Below, one piece after another: positions 59,907 to 64,000 of a stretch of 64,000 bases of DNA (the stretch's first letter is position 1; each line of letters begins with the position of its first letter). Made by a program: the position numbers and the translations under genes. This stretch comes from an uncultured Spartobacteria bacterium (GTDB taxonomy: Bacteria; Verrucomicrobiota; Verrucomicrobiia; Chthoniobacterales; Chthoniobacteraceae). The notes below the pieces were generated by a model. The model saw nothing but the letters and a program-made list of their open reading frames with translations, was not told where the DNA came from and did not search any database. The stretch is taken from contig CAIXGS010000004.1 of NCBI GenBank assembly GCA_903919125.1, forward strand, positions 1-64,000, read 5' to 3'.

Positions 59907-60052
59907 GTCGAGTTGGGGTGTGACAGGTCATGGGGGAATCACACTTCACTGCCTTAGACGCAGCAAGGGCGCACGAGCTAGGGTGGACGTTGCTCTATCC
60001 CATCGCTTATCAGCTTGCCTGTTAGAGAACCGCTAAGGTTGTTAAACCGCAC

Positions 60053-60072
60053 GGGACAGACTCTTTCCTCAC
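60053..60072 (+). repeat. Variant GGGACAGACTCTTTCCTCAC motif
   Basis: Preceded by AAACCGCAC as in other copies, with two substitutions. Rightmost copy in the window. Confidence 0.75.
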
Positions 60073-60204
60073 CTCTCGAACAATGGATATGTGCCCTGTG
60101 TCGCAGCGTCGACCGATTGCCCAAAGCGATCCGTGAATTAGGAGTGTCCTGCAGCGAATCAGCTCTGATAAGTTACTTTAGCTGTAGCAATCCCCACTCG
60201 CTTC

Positions 60205-61935
60205 GTGCAACCAACCCCCGTTCCCATCCAGTCCAACCGCTCAGAGGAAGACTGCTCCGAACCTTCACGAAGGCACGATCTGGACGCTCTCCGTGCGGCA
60301 GCGATGCTTTTGGGTGTTGCCTTTCACGTGTCCCTTTCCTTCTCCCTCGGGCCCGGTTGGGTGGTGCAAGACGTGAACCAGAGCAAGGTGCTTTACGTTT
60401 TTCAGGCCTTCGTTCATGGCTTCCGGATGCAGCTCTTTATGCTGCTGAGCGGCTTTTTCACTGCCATGCTATGGAGAAAGATCGGTTTGATGGGCCTTCT
60501 CCGAAACCGTCTCAAACGAGTCCTACTGCCGTGTCTTGCCGGACTGATCACGGTGGTGCCCGCCATAAAATGGGCTGCTGGGTTCGCAACCAATGCCCGC
60601 AATTCCACGAGGCAGACCACCTCACAAAATATCGCGATTAATCAGAGTGTCTGGGAGGCCATTAAAAGCGGAAATCTTAATGGCTTCACCGAACATTCGA
60701 AAACGCCGACTGTACTTACGGATCTTCATCCGGCTTTCAAATTGTCGGCTCTTTCATGGGCTGCGCTGAGTGGGAGCAAGGAAATCGTCGAAGTCCTGCT
60801 TGAGAAGGGTGCCGATGTGAACTGGCGTTCCGCCGAGGGGCACACCGCCTTGCATGGGGCTGCTTTTCTGGGCCGTTTTGACATAGCGGAGGTGCTTCTC
60901 GCCAACGGGGCCGACATCAACGCCCGAAGCCTGACTGGAGATCAACCGATGCACAGTGCATCAACCAATTATGCCGCAGTCGAAACCATTGCCGGACTTC
61001 TCGGCATTAAGGTGGAGAAAAAGCAGGTTTTGGAAGGCAGGCCCCGAATCAAAAAGAGGCTCGAAGAATTGGGGGCGCAAGCTGCTAATTCACAACCCGC
61101 TCAACAAGGCAGACCCATTGCGCGGGCATTTACTAAGTTAACGCAAACCCCTGTTTTCAGTCTGCTCTGGTTCCTTTGGTTTCTCGTTTGGTTACTACCT
61201 CCTTTTTGTGTCTACGCCGCCACCGCCGAGCGCTTCGGTTGGAGGATGCGCCCAAGTCCCCTCAGCGTTTCGCAACGCAGCCTCCTCTGGTTGGTTCCCC
61301 TCACCGTCGCCCCCGCCTGGTTCATGAAATACGGCAACGGTCACTTCGGGCCGGATACCTCGATGGGCATCATCCCGACGCCCCATGTGCTTGGTTATTA
61401 TGCGCTATTCTTTGGATTCGGAGTCTTCTATTTCGAATGTGCCGGTTCGGGTGGTCAGCTCGCAAGCTCCTGGCGTTGGACCCTTCCAGTCAGTTTGCTG
61501 GTGGTCTTCCCCTTGGCACTGGAGTTCGCTACTGGAACATTTGCCTTCCGCGACAGGTTGCTCCCAGCGAGATGGCATCACGCGGCCAGCGTTGTTTTCC
61601 AAGCGCTGTATGCTTGGACGATGTCGTTCGCATGCATAGGACTGTTTCGCTCGATCCTTTCGCGAGAAGACAGGGCGGTCCGCTACCTCTCGGACGCCTC
61701 GTATTGGATCTATCTTGCGCATTTGCCCTTGGTGATTATTACGCAGACGGTTATCTGTAACTGGGTAATGCATGCTTTGGTGAAGTTCTTATTGGCATCT
61801 CTGTTTGTCAGCGCCGCCATGCTTTTGACTTACGACAAACTCGTACGCTACAATTTTATCGGCCGCTTTTTAAACGGCAACCGCCTCTGGTTCAACACCC
61901 CAAAAGGCGAAGCCCGAAGCCGCCATGTGAATTAG
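60205..61935 (+). CDS. Acyltransferase-3 family membrane protein with inserted ankyrin repeats
   Basis: 576 residues with a GTG start. DLDALRAAAMLLGVAFHVSLSF is the acyltransferase-3 start with the conserved His, followed by two or three membrane helices and FMLLSGFFTAMLWRKIG. At about residues 150-290 the membrane domain is broken by a soluble segment holding ankyrin repeats (LSALSWAALSGSKEIVEVLLEKGADVNWRS, GHTALHGAAFLGRFDIAEVLLANGADINARS). The remaining membrane helices then follow (~310-565: VFSLLWFLWFLVWLLPPFCVYA, YWIYLAHLPLVIITQ). The family moves acyl groups onto sugars or glycans at the membrane. The ankyrin part should be cytoplasmic and could bind a partner. Confidence 0.88.
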   Translation: MQPTPVPIQSNRSEEDCSEPSRRHDLDALRAAAMLLGVAFHVSLSFSLGPGWVVQDVNQSKVLYVFQAFVHGFRMQLFMLLSGFFTAMLWRKIGLMGLLRNRLKRVLLPCLAGLITVVPAIKWAAGFATNARNSTRQTTSQNIAINQSVWEAIKSGNLNGFTEHSKTPTVLTDLHPAFKLSALSWAALSGSKEIVEVLLEKGADVNWRSAEGHTALHGAAFLGRFDIAEVLLANGADINARSLTGDQPMHSASTNYAAVETIAGLLGIKVEKKQVLEGRPRIKKRLEELGAQAANSQPAQQGRPIARAFTKLTQTPVFSLLWFLWFLVWLLPPFCVYAATAERFGWRMRPSPLSVSQRSLLWLVPLTVAPAWFMKYGNGHFGPDTSMGIIPTPHVLGYYALFFGFGVFYFECAGSGGQLASSWRWTLPVSLLVVFPLALEFATGTFAFRDRLLPARWHHAASVVFQALYAWTMSFACIGLFRSILSREDRAVRYLSDASYWIYLAHLPLVIITQTVICNWVMHALVKFLLASLFVSAAMLLTYDKLVRYNFIGRFLNGNRLWFNTPKGEARSRHVN

Positions 61936-61976
61936 GCCCCGTTCCATGGCGCGCATTCAGCCATGATTACCCCCCG

Positions 61977-64000
61977 ATGAAACACCCCCTCACCCTCCTA
62001 TCCTGCCTCCTGCTGACTGCGCTGCCCCCCGTTGCAACTGCTGCAACTGCTGCAACGGAGGCCAAAGCGAAAAGCGAGAACGTCACCTCTGAGGTTGAGG
62101 ACTTGATCTTGGGGTTCAGGGGGAAATCGAAATACCAAATCGTGGTTCCCGATCCGGTGCTAAACGCAGCGGCGGCGGTCTCGGTGAAACGGGCAGCGGA
62201 GCTTTTGCAAGCGGCATTCAGCGCAAATGGAATCAAGCTGGAGGTGACGAAGGAGTCGGAAGTAGACGTGGCACGGCCCGGATTTTACCTTGGTGCGACA
62301 AAGCTTGCCGCAGCAAACGGAGTAGATGCGAGAGGGCTTACCGGATGGCAATACGTCCATAAAGCCGTTGGCACTCATATCATTATATTGGGTAATGACG
62401 AGGCTGATACGCTGGTGGGCAAACGTAACTCAGCCAAGGAGTCTCCACTGCCCTATGAAGGCACGTTGTTCGGTACGGCTGAGTTTTTGTATCGGTTTGT
62501 GGGCGCTCGATTTCTTTCCCCCGACGAAACCGGGACAACATTCCTCCCTCGCTCCATCATTCACGTACCACCGGATCTCAATACGCAGGGAAGCCCGCAC
62601 TTTGAGGAACACGACATCCGGAACTCCACCGAGCTTTTCTACACAGCAAATCATTGCCGTCGATTCACTCGCATCTGGTCGAACTACGGACATCAACATC
62701 CGAGGGCGGTGCCGATGGGCGAGTATGGAACGACGCATCCCGAGTACTTCATGCTCAGCGGAGCCGTGCGCCAGCCCAAGGTAAATTCCGAAGAGGGCCA
62801 GCTTTGCCTCTCGAATCCAGAGGTGCATGAACTCATTTACGAGCATCTGCTGGCGCGCTGCGACGAGGGCTTTGATGTGATTGAACTTGGTCAGGCCGAT
62901 GGCTTCCGACCCTGCCAGTGCCAGGAATGCGCCGTTCTTTATGGCATCAAAGTGACGACGACTCCCGCTGATGGCATCGCCTTCCACAATGACCGCGCGT
63001 GGGGCGAGAAGCTCTGGATCATGCATCGCGACATGGCGCTGCGACTCATGAAGGACCGGCCCGGCAAGAAGCTCATGATGACCTCCTACGGCCCGACGGT
63101 TCGTCCGCCGCAGACGTTCACCGAGTTCCCCGAGAACACCGTCATCGAGATGATGGACTCTAGCGCGGCCTCCTTCGAAGCGTGGAAGCAGATCAAAGTC
63201 CCCGGCGGCTACTCGGCCTATCTCTATAACTGGGGCAACTTCCATCTCGTCGGTCTGACACCGCTAAACACCATCAGCAAGATCGCGGAACAAAACCGAC
63301 TGCTGGTCGCGAACAACGTCCACATGGTGCAAGTCAATGGCAGCCCAATGAGCGGCCAGTGGGGACTCGAAGGACCGAACATCTATGCCTATGTGCGGCT
63401 CGGCATTGATCCCTTTTCGAAGACCGCCGACGAGCTGTTCAACGAATACTTGCAGGCTTCGTTCCGCGAGTGCGAGCACTCGATGCGGCGCTTTTTCCTG
63501 AACCTCCAGAAGCGTGCTGAACTCTGGGCTGCCATCCGCGAGTTTGCCTATCAATCCGGGCGCGACCCGATCTTTGCCTTGGGTACGCTCTACCCGCCAG
63601 ACATCGTGAACTCGTTGGAGGAAGATTTGAGCGTCGCAGAAAAGGCTGCCGTTCTCCCTGAGGTGAAGCGGCGGCTGGACATCGTGCGCTATGAGCTTGA
63701 TTTCCTGAAACACCTCGCGCTGGTGATCCATGCCTACCGCAATTATCAGGCGATGAATGATGCGCATTCGCTCAACCAACTACTCGATGCCGTGGACGCG
63801 CGAAACGCCTTTGTCGCGAAGGTCATCAATGGCGACGACAAGTATCCCAAGAAGAAGAATCCGTCCTACCTCCATTTCGACGAGCCTAGGCTCAAATACG
63901 CTGGGCGTTATCTGGACCGCGCTCCGTTTAACTGGGACATCGCGAAGATGCGGGCCAATCCCGCGCAACTCTCGCAACAAAACAAGTCGCTGGAGATCGC
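61977..64000 (+). CDS. Secreted DUF4838 protein, cut by the right window edge
   Basis: Open from an ATG giving MKHPLTLLSCLLLTALPPVATA (signal peptide, followed by TAATAATEA, a short Ala/Thr repeat) to the end of the window, over 670 codons without a stop. The N-terminal part looks like a GH20-type alpha/beta domain (YQIVVPDPVLNAAAAVSVKRAAELLQAAF, FYLGATKLAAANG, GTLFGTAEFLYRFVGARFLSPDETG). The centre is the DUF4838 region: LCLSNPEVHELIYEHLLARCDEGFDVIELGQADGFRPCQCQECAVLY, ENTVIEMMD, GLEGPNIYAYVRLGIDPFSKTADELFNEYL. DUF4838 proteins are probable glycan-acting enzymes of PVC and Bacteroidota. It follows the acyltransferase gene by 41 bases. Confidence 0.85.
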   Translation, partial: MKHPLTLLSCLLLTALPPVATAATAATEAKAKSENVTSEVEDLILGFRGKSKYQIVVPDPVLNAAAAVSVKRAAELLQAAFSANGIKLEVTKESEVDVARPGFYLGATKLAAANGVDARGLTGWQYVHKAVGTHIIILGNDEADTLVGKRNSAKESPLPYEGTLFGTAEFLYRFVGARFLSPDETGTTFLPRSIIHVPPDLNTQGSPHFEEHDIRNSTELFYTANHCRRFTRIWSNYGHQHPRAVPMGEYGTTHPEYFMLSGAVRQPKVNSEEGQLCLSNPEVHELIYEHLLARCDEGFDVIELGQADGFRPCQCQECAVLYGIKVTTTPADGIAFHNDRAWGEKLWIMHRDMALRLMKDRPGKKLMMTSYGPTVRPPQTFTEFPENTVIEMMDSSAASFEAWKQIKVPGGYSAYLYNWGNFHLVGLTPLNTISKIAEQNRLLVANNVHMVQVNGSPMSGQWGLEGPNIYAYVRLGIDPFSKTADELFNEYLQASFRECEHSMRRFFLNLQKRAELWAAIREFAYQSGRDPIFALGTLYPPDIVNSLEEDLSVAEKAAVLPEVKRRLDIVRYELDFLKHLALVIHAYRNYQAMNDAHSLNQLLDAVDARNAFVAKVINGDDKYPKKKNPSYLHFDEPRLKYAGRYLDRAPFNWDIAKMRANPAQLSQQNKSLEI

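Noticed and set aside
60015-60641. 208-residue plus-strand ORF overlapping the acyltransferase start
   Set aside because: Different frame from the real gene, with Arg/Ser-rich shadow composition.
1-64000. tRNA genes
   Set aside because: No cloverleaf with a convincing T-loop and anticodon arm was noticed by eye; a tRNAscan run would settle it.

Overview
The window looks like a chromosomal segment from a PVC-group bacterium, most likely a verrucomicrobial lineage. The gene set points that way: a DUF1501 plus PSCyt1/DUF1549/DUF1553 pair, a Tat-type Gfo/Idh/MocA oxidoreductase, a ThuA-domain protein, a DUF4838 protein, a beta-helix protein, a formylglycine-generating-enzyme-like fusion, a very long RCC1/RHS protein, and many type II toxin-antitoxin (TA) modules among short dispersed motifs. 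This taxonomic placement is inferred from gene content, not from a marker-gene tree. Core genes present are rnpB, pyrF, hemB, a citramalate synthase (cimA-like), a HesB/IscA-type carrier and an Rsm22-like rRNA methyltransferase.

Layout. 0-1.6 kb: a small secreted ORF, an XRE-type regulator and a strong terminator. 1.65-14.1 kb: a structured leader, then a 3833-residue exported RCC1-FN3-Ig-transglutaminase-RHS protein whose last ~200 residues look like a GH108-type muramidase. Two small secreted DUF1311/LprI-like (lysozyme-inhibitor family) genes follow it. I read this as a peptidoglycan-degrading polymorphic toxin with two candidate periplasmic immunity proteins, and it is the most interesting system here. 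14.2-21.8 kb: a palindrome cluster, a FucU mutarotase, a GT2 glycosyltransferase, a four-part secreted hydrolase fusion and two overlapping methyltransferase genes. 21.97-22.51 kb: RNase P RNA. 22.8-24.6 kb: a ParE-type TA pair, an IS3 relic and an Rpn-family nuclease. 24.9-32.1 kb, minus strand: transporter, HesB, pyrF, SNF2 helicase and citramalate synthase.

32.4-43.9 kb: DUF1553 and DUF1501 genes, a Gfo/Idh oxidoreductase, a PQQ-type propeller protein, an outer-membrane barrel and a CHASE2 adenylate cyclase with an in-frame minisatellite. 44.1-49.6 kb, plus strand, tightly packed: LAB_N protein, TPR-like membrane protein, a pseudo-receiver/pseudokinase/FGE fusion, a secreted protein and hemB. 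49.9-57.1 kb: an accessory island with four intact TA modules (YefM-YoeB, Phd-PIN, BrnTA, AbrB-PIN), a RAYT-like transposase relic, a 71-bp direct repeat around one TA pair, and many copies of a GGGGACAGACACTTTCCGC motif. Two ordinary cargo units sit inside it: a ThuA gene and a TIGR03643/FAD-oxidoreductase/SelL-like operon. 57.1-64 kb: a beta-helix protein, a decayed UPF0175-PIN pair, an acyltransferase with inserted ankyrin repeats, and a DUF4838 gene that runs off the right edge.

All family assignments come from reading motifs by eye. No database search was run.
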